DNA of 64,000 nt, taken from assembly GCA_026004775.1 (NCBI GenBank), contig BPJU01000008.1, forward strand, positions 244,369-308,368. Reading direction: 5' to 3'. The notes under the pieces were generated by a model. The model had not been told where the DNA came from, ran no database searches, and saw only the letters and a program-made list of their open reading frames with translations. Source of the DNA: Pirellulaceae bacterium. Lineage in GTDB: Bacteria > Planctomycetota > Planctomycetia > Pirellulales > Pirellulaceae. Positions 8,742-17,843 of the stretch are shown in pieces. The stretch's first letter is position 1. The number at the start of each line of letters is the position of its first letter. Position numbers and translations under genes: made by a program.

Positions 8742-9386
8742 TCACGGCAGCGGTCGAATGCGGATATTGCGCCATCGCACCTCGTAGGGGCCTCGTCCTG
8801 CGGGTATGCTGTGCACCTGAAGTCCAATGAATCCCTTGAGCATACCCGTCTTGTCATCCACCAGCTCAGCAACCGGCTGCCCGTTAAGCCATGTCCGGAT
8901 CGTATTGCCTTGGGCAACGACCCGGTAGTGGTTCCACTCACCGTTCTTGAACCAGGAGTGGGGCGCAGGAGGCGTCAGCCAGCCCGTACCTAAGGCTTCA
9001 CCGTAGATGTAGCCTGCGGTCCCGTTGGTGGCGATTTCGACCTGGGGGCCGTGAACCCGCCCTCGATCTCTTTCCGGAAGGCTTCTTGAGCGGATCTGGA
9101 CTCCGGAGTTCAACGCATCGTCGACTTTCACTTCGAACGTCAATTCAAAATCGCCGTACTCGTCTCGGGTACATAGAAACGAGTTGGGGCTTCCTTCCGA
9201 GGTACGGCCCACAATCTGGCCGTCTTCGACACGGAAGGTGGCTGTGCCGTTGCGCTGCACCCAGTTGTTGAGATTGCGGCCGTTGAAAAGATCGATCCAC
9301 CCTTCCTCCGCCCCCAGACGGGTAACCCCACACGCACACGAAAGACTGAGCGAAAGAGCAAGGCAGGCTACTGGCAACCGCTTCAT
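8742..9386 (-). CDS. Secreted DUF1080 (3-keto-disaccharide hydrolase-like) protein
   Basis: A 214-residue protein with a signal peptide (MKRLPVACLALSLSLSCACG; a lipobox-like LSCAC is possible). The mature part is a single DUF1080 concanavalin-like domain with landmarks GWIDLFNGRNLNNWV, DGQIVGRTSEG, YGDFELTFEVKVDD, NSGVQIRSR, GPQVEI, GEWNHYRVVAQGN, TWLNGQPVAEL and GFIGLQVH. Some members of this family hydrolyse 3-keto-disaccharides, and planctomycete genomes carry many copies. It sits between an SMP-30-like lactonase gene (34 bp upstream) and the SSS symporter gene on the same strand, consistent with a carbohydrate catabolic operon. Confidence 0.9.
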   Translation of the reverse strand: MKRLPVACLALSLSLSCACGVTRLGAEEGWIDLFNGRNLNNWVQRNGTATFRVEDGQIVGRTSEGSPNSFLCTRDEYGDFELTFEVKVDDALNSGVQIRSRSLPERDRGRVHGPQVEIATNGTAGYIYGEALGTGWLTPPAPHSWFKNGEWNHYRVVAQGNTIRTWLNGQPVAELVDDKTGMLKGFIGLQVHSIPAGRGPYEVRWRNIRIRPLP

Positions 9387-9419
9387 GGCGATAAACTCCT
9401 ATTCGGGAAATTCGGACAA

Positions 9420-10511
9420 TTATGCAATGTGCGCACCCTGAGTCTCCACATACACCGCATAAAGCGACTGGCTGGCGGTCATAAACAGCCGATTGCGTTT
9501 CGGTCCGCCGAAACAGACATTGCTGCAAATCTCGGGTAGCAGAATCAATCCAATCCGGTCGCCGTTCGGCGCAAAAATATGCACTCCGTCATATCCCTCG
9601 CCCACCCAACCGGCACTGGCCCACACGTTTCCGTCTTTGTCCGCGCGGATACCATCAGCCAGTCCTGCCCGACCATCCATCTCCATGGAGGCGAACTCGC
9701 GCCCGTTGGCCAGTTTTACCCCGTCAATAACATCCCACACGCGAATATTACGCGGCGCATTTTCATAGTGCGTCGCCCCGGTATCAGCCACGTACAGTTT
9801 CTTGTAGTCGGGAGAAAAGCAGAGTCCGTTCGGTTTGAAAATCTCATCGGTGACTTTTTCCAATTTCAACGTCTTGGGATCTATCCGGTAGACTGCCTCC
9901 TTGATATGAAGCTCCCCCTTGTTCCCCTCGTAGTGCATCAGGCTTCCATAACCCGGATCGGTGAACCAGATGCCGCCGTCCGGATGCACGACCACGTCAT
10001 TGGGAGCATTCAACGGTTTTCCCTGCCAGTTGTCGGCCAGTACGGTCACGGTCCCGTCGTATTCGTAGCGTACGACACGCCGCGTGCCGTGCTCGCAGGA
10101 GATCTGCCTTCCCTGCCAGTCAAAAGTATTTCCGTTGCTGTTGCCGGCCGGCTTGCGGAAAACCGAAACGTGGCCGTCTTCGTCCAACCATCGCAGTTGC
10201 ACATCGTTCGGTATGTCACTCCAAACAAGATACCGCCCCACACCGTTCCACGCTGGGCCCTCGGCCCACAACATGCCGGTATGCAAGCGACGGATGGGTG
10301 TGTTACCGATTTTGTACTTGCTGAAACGCCTATCTAAAACGACGATGTCCGGATCCGGATAGCGAACCGGTGGAGCCTGAGGCCCGTAGTCGCGGGCCGA
10401 AGCAACCACGGCCGCCGTTGCGGCGGTAACCCCCAGGGATTGCAAGAACGCCCGTCGTGAACATTGCTCGGCATGGCGTAACCAATTCGCTGAATCACGC
10501 TGTGTCGTCAT
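9420..10511 (-). CDS. Tat-exported SMP-30/gluconolactonase-like protein
   Basis: The 363-residue product starts at ATG 10511 and carries a twin-arginine signal, SRRAFLQSLGVTAATAAVV. The mature protein is a six-bladed SMP-30/LRE-type propeller: HTGMLWAEGPAWNGVGRYLV, then NTFDWQGRQISCEHGTRRV, NAPNDVVVHPDGGIWFTDPG, FKPNGLCFSPDYKKLYVAD and GLADGIRADKDGNVWAS. These match the conserved metal-binding positions (E in AEGP, N in NAPND, D in ADGI). Family members hydrolyse sugar lactones such as gluconolactone. Its place beside the DUF1080 hydrolase and SSS symporter supports extracytoplasmic sugar or sugar-acid processing. Confidence 0.9.
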   Translation of the reverse strand: MTTQRDSANWLRHAEQCSRRAFLQSLGVTAATAAVVASARDYGPQAPPVRYPDPDIVVLDRRFSKYKIGNTPIRRLHTGMLWAEGPAWNGVGRYLVWSDIPNDVQLRWLDEDGHVSVFRKPAGNSNGNTFDWQGRQISCEHGTRRVVRYEYDGTVTVLADNWQGKPLNAPNDVVVHPDGGIWFTDPGYGSLMHYEGNKGELHIKEAVYRIDPKTLKLEKVTDEIFKPNGLCFSPDYKKLYVADTGATHYENAPRNIRVWDVIDGVKLANGREFASMEMDGRAGLADGIRADKDGNVWASAGWVGEGYDGVHIFAPNGDRIGLILLPEICSNVCFGGPKRNRLFMTASQSLYAVYVETQGAHIA

Positions 10512-10728
10512 GGCTGGCTTCTCCCAATGGCTACATACCCGGATTGCAGCGACCGAACCACCTCGGCCGCCCACTCCGGCACTGCCGGCGCATCCGATGT
10601 TCTAAACCAGCGACGCAAGAAAAGAAAGTCTCACCGGCAGCTCGCGCGAAAAAGTGCGGGCCGCCCCAAAACGCATCCGAGGCGCCATGCCGGTCAACCC
10701 ACCAAGCTCGGTGGCAGGTCCCATGCGG

Positions 10729-11067
10729 TTACGGAATGGTGATGCCGACCTCCTGAGCCCGCGCGCGAAGAATCCGCTCAAAATACGGTACAAGATACTT
10801 CTTGTTGGATCGGTTCTTGCGTACCCAAAGAAACGTGCTCATTACTATGTCGCGCGGCAACTGGCCGTTGTCGACCATGGTCACCACCGTGTTGATAAAG
10901 GCGAATTCCTGGGGAAATCGAGCCTTCAGGCCCTTTTCCAATTGATCTTTGAGGGTCGCAGTACCACTGGACACTTGACCCGGCGTCGGGTGGGCCCCGA
11001 CAAACAGGCCCGTCGAAACCCAAAGGCTTGTACTGATAAGGAAACGACGTCGAGACATCGCGTACAT
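10729..11067 (-). CDS. Exported small protein of unknown function
   Basis: A 112-residue protein starts at ATG 11067, with AGGGGA about 8 bp upstream. Its N-terminus SRRRFLISTSLWVSTGLFVG is a Tat-type signal. The mature part is about 80 residues, mostly helical, with KDQLEKGLKARFPQEFAFIN and FERILRARAQEVGITIP. The family is not recognised. It is the first gene of the minus-strand group leading to the SMP-30, DUF1080 and symporter genes, although a 217-bp gap separates it from SMP-30. A role in the same pathway is conjecture. Confidence 0.65.
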   Translation of the reverse strand: MYAMSRRRFLISTSLWVSTGLFVGAHPTPGQVSSGTATLKDQLEKGLKARFPQEFAFINTVVTMVDNGQLPRDIVMSTFLWVRKNRSNKKYLVPYFERILRARAQEVGITIP

Positions 11068-11439
11068 TGGGCATTCCCCTGGAAAGGTCCCCGATGGGCT
11101 TGTAAGTCCCCCACCGCAGCGATCGTATACCGTCGTTTGCGGGTGGCTGGCAAGTCCGAAAATTGTGCGTCGAAAGGCGCAAAGCGACCCAGGTGACCTG
11201 GGTTCATCAAAGCCTGAAGCCGCAAGCCCAATTGGTCAATCAAAGCCCGGAAAGTGCCAGGGACGACAGGCCCGCCGAAGAGATGGCGGGCGGAAACCCC
11301 ACTTGTTGAACGAAGGCCCGGCAAGGTCAATATATTACCATATTGACAAACTAACTTATGTACAACGCACGGACAGGTGCGATCGGACGGTTATAGGGAC
11401 ATGTACCTTTGATTTGGCTTGAGGTCAGAGACCATCGGC
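11068..11439. other. Intergenic stretch left of the repeat array
   Basis: No convincing gene, RNA or terminator was seen here. Composition is mixed, with a short AT-rich patch near 11,330-11,360 (aatatattaccatattgac) just before the G-rich repeat array begins. It presumably includes the promoter of the minus-strand gene ending at 11,067. Confidence 0.5.
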
Positions 11440-14060
11440 CTGCGGTTGGGACAGGTACCTTTGGCTCGGTCTGGGAAAAGGTGCCGTCGGTATGCCACGG
11501 GGGCAAGCGGCCTCGCTCAGATTCGGGGACAGGTATCCGTGGTTTGGCCTGGGGACAGGTACCTAAGGTTTCGGGCAGGGGTAGACTCCCTTGAGCTCGT
11601 CCTTGGGGGGACAGGTACCCTTGGTTTGCTGCGGGGACCGCTACCCTTCGGTCGAGCTGGGGACAGGTAGCCTTGGTTCATGGCGGGGACAGGTACCCCG
11701 GTTTTCCCCTGGGGCAGCCCCCCTCGCTTCGGCCAAGGGGCAGGCACCCTCGAATCGGTCCTGGGGGGACAGGTACCCTCGGTTTGCCGCGGGGACTGGT
11801 ACCGTTCAGCCGAGCTGGGGACAGGCAGCCTTAGTTCGTCGCGGGGACAGGTACCCTCGGTTTGGCCATCGGGCGGGCACCCTCGGTTCGGCCTGGGGAG
11901 CAGGCACTCTCGAATCGGTCCTGCGGGGACAGGTACCCTTGGTTTGCTGCGGGGACTGGTACCGTTCAGCCGAGCTGGGGACAGGCAGCCTCAGTTCGTC
12001 GCGGGGACAGGTACCCTAGGTTTGGCCATCGGGCGGGCACCCTCGGTTCGGCCTGGGGGGACAGGTGCCCTCGAGCCGGTCCTGGGGGGACAGGTACCCT
12101 CGGTTTGCCGCGGGGACCGCTACCCTTCGGTCGAGCTGGGGACAGGTACCCTTGGTTCATGGCGGGGACAGGTACCCCGGTTTTTCCCTGGGGCAGCCCC
12201 CCTCGCTTCGGCCAAGGGGCAGGCACCCTCGAATCGGTCCTGGGGGGACAGGTACCCTCGGTTTGCCGCGGGGACTGGCAGCCTTAGTTCGTCGCGGGGA
12301 CAGGTACCCTCGGTTTGGCCATCGGCCGGACACCCTCGGTTCGGCCTGGGGGGACAGGTGCCCTCGAGCCGGTCCTGGGGGGACAGGTACCCTCGGTTTG
12401 CCGCGGGGACTGGCACCCTTAGTTCGTCGCGGGGACAGGTACCCTAGGTTTTGCTTCCGGGCAGACTCCCTCGGTTCGGCCCGGGGGCAGCCACCCGCGA
12501 ATCGGTCCTGCGCTGACAGGTACCCGCGGTTTGGCGTCGGGGCGGGTGCCCGTGGTTTGCCAGGGGGACAGCCACCCTCGGGCCGGCGTCGGGACAGGTA
12601 CCTTTGGCTCGGTCTGGGCACAAGTGCCGTCGTATGCCACGGGGGCAAGCGGCCTCGCTCAAATTCGGGGACAGGTACCCGTGGTTCGGCCTGGGGACAG
12701 GTACCCTCGGTTTGCCGCGGAGACCGGTACCGTTCGGCCGAGCTGGCGACAGGCACCCTTAGGTCGCCGCGGGGACAGGTACCCTCGGTTTTGCTTCCGG
12801 GCAGACTCCCTCGGTTCGGCCCGGGGGCAGCCACCCGCGAATCGATCCTGCGGGGACAGGCACCCTTGGTTTGCCGCGGGGACCGGTACCGTTCGGCCGA
12901 GCTGGCGACAGGCACCCTTAGTTCGTCGCGGGGACAGGTACCCTCGGTTTGGCCATCGGCCGGACACCCTCGGTTCGGCCTGGGGGGACAGGTGCCCTCG
13001 AGCCGGTCCTGCGGGGACAGGTACCCTCGGTTTGCCGCGGGGACCGCTACCCTTCGGTCGAGCTGGCGACAGGCACCCTTAGTTCGTCGCGGGGACAGGT
13101 ACCCTCGGTTTGGCCATCGGCCGGACACCCTCGGTTCGGCCTGGGGGGACAGGTGCCCTCGAGCCGGTCCTGCGGGGACAGGTACCCTCGGTTTGCCGCG
13201 GGGACCGGTACCGTTCGGCCGAGCTGGCGACAGGCACCCTTAGTTCGTCGCGGGGACAGGTACCCTCGGTTTGGCCATCGGCCGGACACCCTCGGTTCGG
13301 CCTGGGGGGACAGGTGCCCTCGAGCCGGTCCTGCGGGGACAGGTACCCTCGGTTTCGCCGCAGGGACCGGTACCGTTCGGCCGAGCTGGCGACAGGCACC
13401 CTTAGTTCGTCGCGGGGACAGGTACCCTTGGTTTGCTGCGGGGACCGCTATCCTTCGGTCGAGCTGGGGACAGGTACCCTTGGTTCATGGCGGGGACAGG
13501 TACCCCGGTTTTTCCCTGGGGCAGCCCCCCTCGGTTCGGCCAAGGGGCAGGCACCCTCGAATCGGTCCTACGGGGACAGGTACCCTTGGTTTTCCGCGGG
13601 GACCGGTACCGTTCAGCCGAGCTGGGGACAGGCAGCCTCAGTTCGTCGCGGGGACAGGTACCCTAGGTTTGGCCATCGGGCGGGCACCCTCGGTTCGGCC
13701 AAGGGGCAGCCACCCGCGAATCGGTCCTGCGGGGACAGGTACCCTCGGTTTGCCGCGGAGACCGGTACCGTTCGGCCGAGCTGGCGACAGGCACCCTTAG
13801 TTCGCCGCGGGGACAGGTACCCTCGGTTTTGCTTCCGGGCAGACTCCCTCGGTTCGGCCCGGGGGCAGCCACCCGCGAATCGATCCTGCGGGGAAAGGTA
13901 CCCTCGGTTTTGCCGCGGGGACCGGTACCGTTCGGCCGAGCTGGCGACAGGCACCCTTAGTTCGTCGCGGGGACAGGTACCCTAGGTTTGGGCCTCCGGG
14001 CAGGTTCGGTCCGGGACCGCGACAGGCACCTTCGCTCCGTCGCGCGAACAGGTGCCCTCA
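11440..14060 (+). repeat. Dense GGGGACAGGTACC repeat array
   Basis: About 2.6 kb consists almost wholly of diverged copies of a ~27-bp module, all in one orientation. The best-conserved version is ggggacaggtaccctcggtt, with a central GGTACC palindrome. Variants include gcgacaggcacccttagttcg, ggggaccggtaccgttcggcc and ggggacaggtgccctcgagcc. Because the module is close to a multiple of three and lacks stop codons, long open frames occur on both strands and in several phases; their products are low-complexity Gly/Arg/Pro strings and are not taken as genes. The GGGGACAG core resembles repeats associated with REP-associated (Y1) transposases, but no such transposase lies in this window. Confidence 0.95.
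12850..13332 (+). repeat. Three tandem 161-bp higher-order units inside the array
   Basis: Within the larger array the block beginning gcggggacag recurs at 12,850, 13,011, 13,172 and 13,333, an exact spacing of 161 bp. Each block holds six ~27-bp modules in the same order, ending with ctcgagccggtcct. The fourth copy is partial and diverges. Near-identity of whole blocks, while modules within a block differ, points to recent segmental duplication by unequal exchange on top of an older module amplification. Confidence 0.9.
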
Positions 14061-14421
14061 GTCAGGCGCGGGCACAGGCACGCTGGCTTGCATACGGAAC
14101 GGACACCCCAGGTACTGGTTATCCGAAAGGCAAACTAGCCGATATGGCTAGAAGAAATCATCACCGGTCCGTTCAGCTTCAGTGACTTTTGACCGACCAA
14201 TTGGATATCCCGCTACACGCCCTTCAGAAAGCGTCACCACGCCCAGTCGGCAGGTGCTCCCGGAAACGAAAAGAACGCACCGAAAATGCCTGGCCTCGTT
14301 CCCATCGCACTCAAAAAGCGTTTGGGCGTCTCGTTGCCGATACCGGCTGCCAGACTTACCATAACCCTTTAGAGAAAACTCTTGCGCCCCTGTGTGGTTC
14401 CGTGCGAAATGCGGAAGAGCC
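14061..14421. other. Intergenic stretch between repeat array and ygfZ
   Basis: No gene is supported here. The open frames present do not show family features or ribosome sites. Isolated array-like fragments (aacaggtgccctcag, ggcacaggcacgc) continue to about 14,100. The rest presumably carries the promoter for the downstream ygfZ-like gene. Confidence 0.5.
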
Positions 14422-15429
14422 ATGGCAACCGCGGTTACGCTTGAAGACTACCACAAGTTTATCGCCGGTCGAGGCTGGATCGAACTGGCAAATTGGACCG
14501 TTCTGCGGATGGGCGGCCCGGACCGCGTTCGGTTTCTCCATGGTCTGTGCACAAACGATATCCGCCGCCTCCAGCCTGGCCAGGGATGCGAAGCGTTTAT
14601 CACCTCGGCACAGGGCAAAATACTTGGGCATGTGATCGTTTTGGCCGATGAGCATTCGCTGTGGCTGGTCGGAACTCCCGGCCAGGCACGCCAGCTTCTA
14701 GAGCATTTCACCAAGTACCAAATACGCGAAGAATTGGAATTTGAGGACCGGTCGGGAAGCTGGGCCTTGGTGTTAGTAGGAGGTGCTGCAGCGGACGGCC
14801 CGCTGTTACCCGGCGGCTGGGCGCTGCCGCCGGCTGAGGCTTACAGCCATTGCCGGGAACCACGTTTGGAAAACGCGGCGCGCTGGATCCGGTGGGTTGC
14901 CTGTAGGTGGCTTGCCCTGTTGATGGTACCTCGCGCATCCCATGACCAGTGGTCGGCGATCGCCGAAAAGGAGGGCATCCAGGCTTTGAGCAGCGCCCTT
15001 TGGGAACCTTTGCGCATCGAGCTCGGTTGGCCGGTATATGGTCACGATATCCGTGCGGAGAATTTCCCTCAAGAAATTGGCCGTGATCAGCTGGCGATCA
15101 GTTTCACAAAGGGCTGTTATCTGGGGCAAGAAACTGTAGCCCGTATCGATGCCTTGGGGCATGTTAATCGGATGTTGCGGGGTCTGGCATGGCCCGACGG
15201 CGTCGAATGCCGGCCGGACTCAGTCTATCATTATCAAGGGAAGATAGCGGCGTACGTTACTTCAGCCGCCTATTCACCGCATCTACAGGGTTGGGCGGTG
15301 ATGGGTTTTGTTCGGCGGGGATTTGAGAAACCTGGCTCGACCGTTCCGCTGGATGGCGGAGCATCGGCCGTCGTGCGGCAATTTCCGCTGGGATATCTCT
15401 GGCAAGACCAAACCGATGGCTCGGCATGA
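14422..15429 (+). CDS. ygfZ: Folate-binding YgfZ/GcvT-like protein
   Basis: The 335-residue cytoplasmic protein starts at ATG 14422 with GGAAGAG just upstream. It contains the diagnostic YgfZ motif KGCYLGQETVAR (about residues 232-243), whose cysteine is essential in the family. The N-terminal segment RVRFLHGLCTNDIRRLQPG and ITSAQGKILGHVIV are typical of GcvT-fold folate proteins. YgfZ/IBA57 proteins support assembly or repair of certain Fe-S enzymes such as MiaB and aconitase. The following gene overlaps its end by 14 bp. Several Fe-S proteins in this window (RicT-like, Rieske, UDG4) could be clients, but that is speculation. Confidence 0.9.
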   Translation: MATAVTLEDYHKFIAGRGWIELANWTVLRMGGPDRVRFLHGLCTNDIRRLQPGQGCEAFITSAQGKILGHVIVLADEHSLWLVGTPGQARQLLEHFTKYQIREELEFEDRSGSWALVLVGGAAADGPLLPGGWALPPAEAYSHCREPRLENAARWIRWVACRWLALLMVPRASHDQWSAIAEKEGIQALSSALWEPLRIELGWPVYGHDIRAENFPQEIGRDQLAISFTKGCYLGQETVARIDALGHVNRMLRGLAWPDGVECRPDSVYHYQGKIAAYVTSAAYSPHLQGWAVMGFVRRGFEKPGSTVPLDGGASAVVRQFPLGYLWQDQTDGSA

Positions 15430-15904
15430 AGCAGATCGAGAAGATCTGATGCGCGAGGCGGTGGCGCTGGTAGAGCGTCTCTGTTTGGGCGCGGCGACCG
15501 GTGAGGAAATCGTGATCGGATTCCGCCGGGACGGCAGCGCCAGTATCTATGTCAACCAGGATCCCGCCTGGCACTTCAACCGCTTTGGCCAGTTAAGGCG
15601 AGCCTATGAATCGGGGCAATTGATCAAAGCCGAGCGGGGGCGGCTTTTCCGCATGGTGCGGCGCCGAGAACCGCACCAGGTAGTGCTGGCCTCGACACCA
15701 ATGACCGAAGAAGAACAGGCTCAATGGGTCGCCGCCGTGACCACCCAAATCCAGCGCCTCGAACAACGCTGGCATGACGGTGAGTTGGTGGTGGTCGAAC
15801 AGATTCCGCCGGATCAACCGGTCGCCGACCGGGCTCGGCAACTCCTGGCTTCATTGGCCAAAGGCTTTACGATCGCCGCTTCACCCTCGCTGCGCAGAGC
15901 CTGA
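15416..15904 (+). CDS. Conserved hypothetical protein overlapping ygfZ
   Basis: A 162-residue cytoplasmic protein starts MARHEADREDLMREAVALVE and overlaps the 3' end of ygfZ by 14 bp, which suggests coupled translation. Central segments read FRRDGSASIYVNQDPAWHFN and GRLFRMVRRREPHQVVL, and the C-terminal half is helical. An internal ATG at 15,449 is an alternative start. No known domain was recognised. Coupling to ygfZ is the only functional clue. Confidence 0.7.
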   Translation: MARHEADREDLMREAVALVERLCLGAATGEEIVIGFRRDGSASIYVNQDPAWHFNRFGQLRRAYESGQLIKAERGRLFRMVRRREPHQVVLASTPMTEEEQAQWVAAVTTQIQRLEQRWHDGELVVVEQIPPDQPVADRARQLLASLAKGFTIAASPSLRRA

Positions 15905-15954
15905 CCCACCGTAACAACCGGGCGGTGACCGATTCCCGGTTATTTGAATCAGCT

Positions 15955-17613
15955 TTATTTGAACCAGCTTTCGACGTCCAGGGACATATTGGCTCGTTCC
16001 TGACGGCTGATCGCCAGGATGTCGTCGCGGCATCGGAAGTAGGCTTCGATCACCTGAGGATCCCATTGTTCACCCGCCCCGCGGCGGAAGATCTCTTCCA
16101 CCTTCTCGACCGGCATCCCCTTGCGGTATGGCCGGTCACTTGTCATCGCATCGTAGGCATCTGCGACCGCGGCGATACGCGCCAACAGCGGTATATCGGA
16201 GCTAGCCAGCCCGCAGGGATAGCCTTTCCCATTCCATTGTTCGTGGTGGTGCAGCACGACCGGCAGGGTATCAGACATCTGTTTTATGTCCGCCAGAATG
16301 CGATAGCCGAGCAGCGGATGCTGTTTGATATGCTCGAATTCCTCGGGAGTGAGTGAGCCCGGTTTACGGAGTATCTGGTCGTCGATCCCGATCTTGCCGA
16401 TGTCATGGAGCAATCCGGCCATGTAGATGGTGTGGAGCATCGGCCCGGAGCAGCCCAATTCCCGCGCCAACCGTACACAGATGCGGGCCACTCGGTCGCT
16501 GTGACCGCAGGTGTACGGGTCTTTGGCATCGATGGCCGATACCAGGGCGCGGACAACGCTGGCCAACAGCTCGGCCTGTTGCCGATACAGTTCTCGGTTA
16601 CCACAGTGGATTCCGAGGATGGTGGCAACCGAAACCATCAATTTGGCTTCGATCGTGCCGAATTCTTTTCCGCCTCGATGATTGAAAGCAGCCAGCCAGC
16701 CGAACAGTTTCTGGCCTTCAGCCATCGGCACGACGATCAATTCTCGCAATTCTGGAAACGGCCACGTCGGTTGCGATGTGGCGTTACGATTCAGCACACA
16801 GGGCGCGGACGCGGCGGTTAACCGCAAATGGGCCACCAACTCCGAAAAGCGCTCGCCGTCCAGCAAATCCCGCCCGGCCGTCAGCAACACCGGTTCCGTG
16901 CGGGCTTTGTAGGTTATCTCATCGGGGCGAGCCACCGGCAGATACTGGCCTACCATCGTCTCGGCGCCGACACACTCCTGCAACATCTCCAGCGCCATCT
17001 GCCCCAGTTCCACATCGGTGGCGGAGATGCGCAAGCGTTGCGTGACCGAATACAAGAGGCTGATTTCTTCGAAGGTGCGAGCCAGGGTGGATGTCACATC
17101 TTCCAGCTCGAATTGGAGACGTGCGACGCGGCATCGAGCGCTCCAGGTTTCCGCGGCCAGCGACGCAGCCGCCAGCAATTGCCGCGGGTCCCAGGGACGT
17201 TGCCGTTTCCACCAGTCACGCGCCTCGTCAACGGATAGGCCGAGCATCCGGGCCAACCCAACCGGCGACTCGGTACTATCCCACGGCTGTACCGCAAACG
17301 GAGCCACTCCTACCAATTTCTCGTAGGACGCTACAGCTATCGGAACGGCCAACAACACCGCCGAGTTGCATTCATCCACAAACTCCGGACCATTTCCCCC
17401 CGCCACCTGCGGCACCAAAGATTCCAGCGACAGCGGATCGCCGTAGCTTTTCCGGCCGGCACTCCGGATTCGGCCTTGAGCACCATCCCAAATCGTAAAA
17501 TCACTACCAAGTCGCTCATCGAGAAATTGCCGCAGTTCGTCACAACTCGCATCGTGCACCGATACTGTGGTTACAGGAGCCGGCAGCGTAAAATGGGGCA
17601 AAGTGGTTTCCAT
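15955..17613 (-). CDS. GAF/HD-GYP domain phosphodiesterase
   Basis: The 552-residue cytoplasmic protein has a poorly defined N-terminal region, a GAF-like sensor segment (about residues 170-335; LLYSVTQRL, ECVGAETMVGQYL, IVVPMAEGQKLFGWLAAFN), then an HD-GYP domain (about 350-545). The catalytic landmarks are present: HSDRVARIC, LLHDIGKIGIDD, IKQHPLLGYRIL, VVLHHHEQWNGKGYPCGL and IAAVADAYDAMTSDRPYR. HD-GYP proteins hydrolyse cyclic di-GMP, and the intact HD and GYP residues suggest activity. ATG 17613 is chosen; a GTG six codons upstream is possible. It is convergent with the ygfZ pair. Confidence 0.92.
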   Translation of the reverse strand: METTLPHFTLPAPVTTVSVHDASCDELRQFLDERLGSDFTIWDGAQGRIRSAGRKSYGDPLSLESLVPQVAGGNGPEFVDECNSAVLLAVPIAVASYEKLVGVAPFAVQPWDSTESPVGLARMLGLSVDEARDWWKRQRPWDPRQLLAAASLAAETWSARCRVARLQFELEDVTSTLARTFEEISLLYSVTQRLRISATDVELGQMALEMLQECVGAETMVGQYLPVARPDEITYKARTEPVLLTAGRDLLDGERFSELVAHLRLTAASAPCVLNRNATSQPTWPFPELRELIVVPMAEGQKLFGWLAAFNHRGGKEFGTIEAKLMVSVATILGIHCGNRELYRQQAELLASVVRALVSAIDAKDPYTCGHSDRVARICVRLARELGCSGPMLHTIYMAGLLHDIGKIGIDDQILRKPGSLTPEEFEHIKQHPLLGYRILADIKQMSDTLPVVLHHHEQWNGKGYPCGLASSDIPLLARIAAVADAYDAMTSDRPYRKGMPVEKVEEIFRRGAGEQWDPQVIEAYFRCRDDILAISRQERANMSLDVESWFK

Positions 17614-17843
17614 GCGTCTGGCAATCGTCACACAACAGCTAATTCTTTTCCCGGACGCCTCGCGTACGAAACGAAAAACTTCCGACTCAAACCTAGGTCG
17701 TTCCAGGCATAAGAAAAGACCGTGCCGGTTGTCTGCGGTAGCATCGCCGACAGTTGGGGTGATAAATTCGTCAGAACCTGTTCACCTGTCAGCATAAAAA
17801 GGCCCGACTCGGCAGCAGGGGGATAGATCGCTACCACGAGGTG

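Noticed and set aside
11680..13985. Several long open frames (up to ~390 codons) on both strands inside the G-rich array, encoding Gly/Arg/Pro repeats such as GTGTLGLPRG and RGDRYPRFGHR
   Set aside because: They exist in several phases and on both strands at once because the module is stop-free and near a multiple of three. No ribosome sites or domain features; considered by-products of the DNA repeat.
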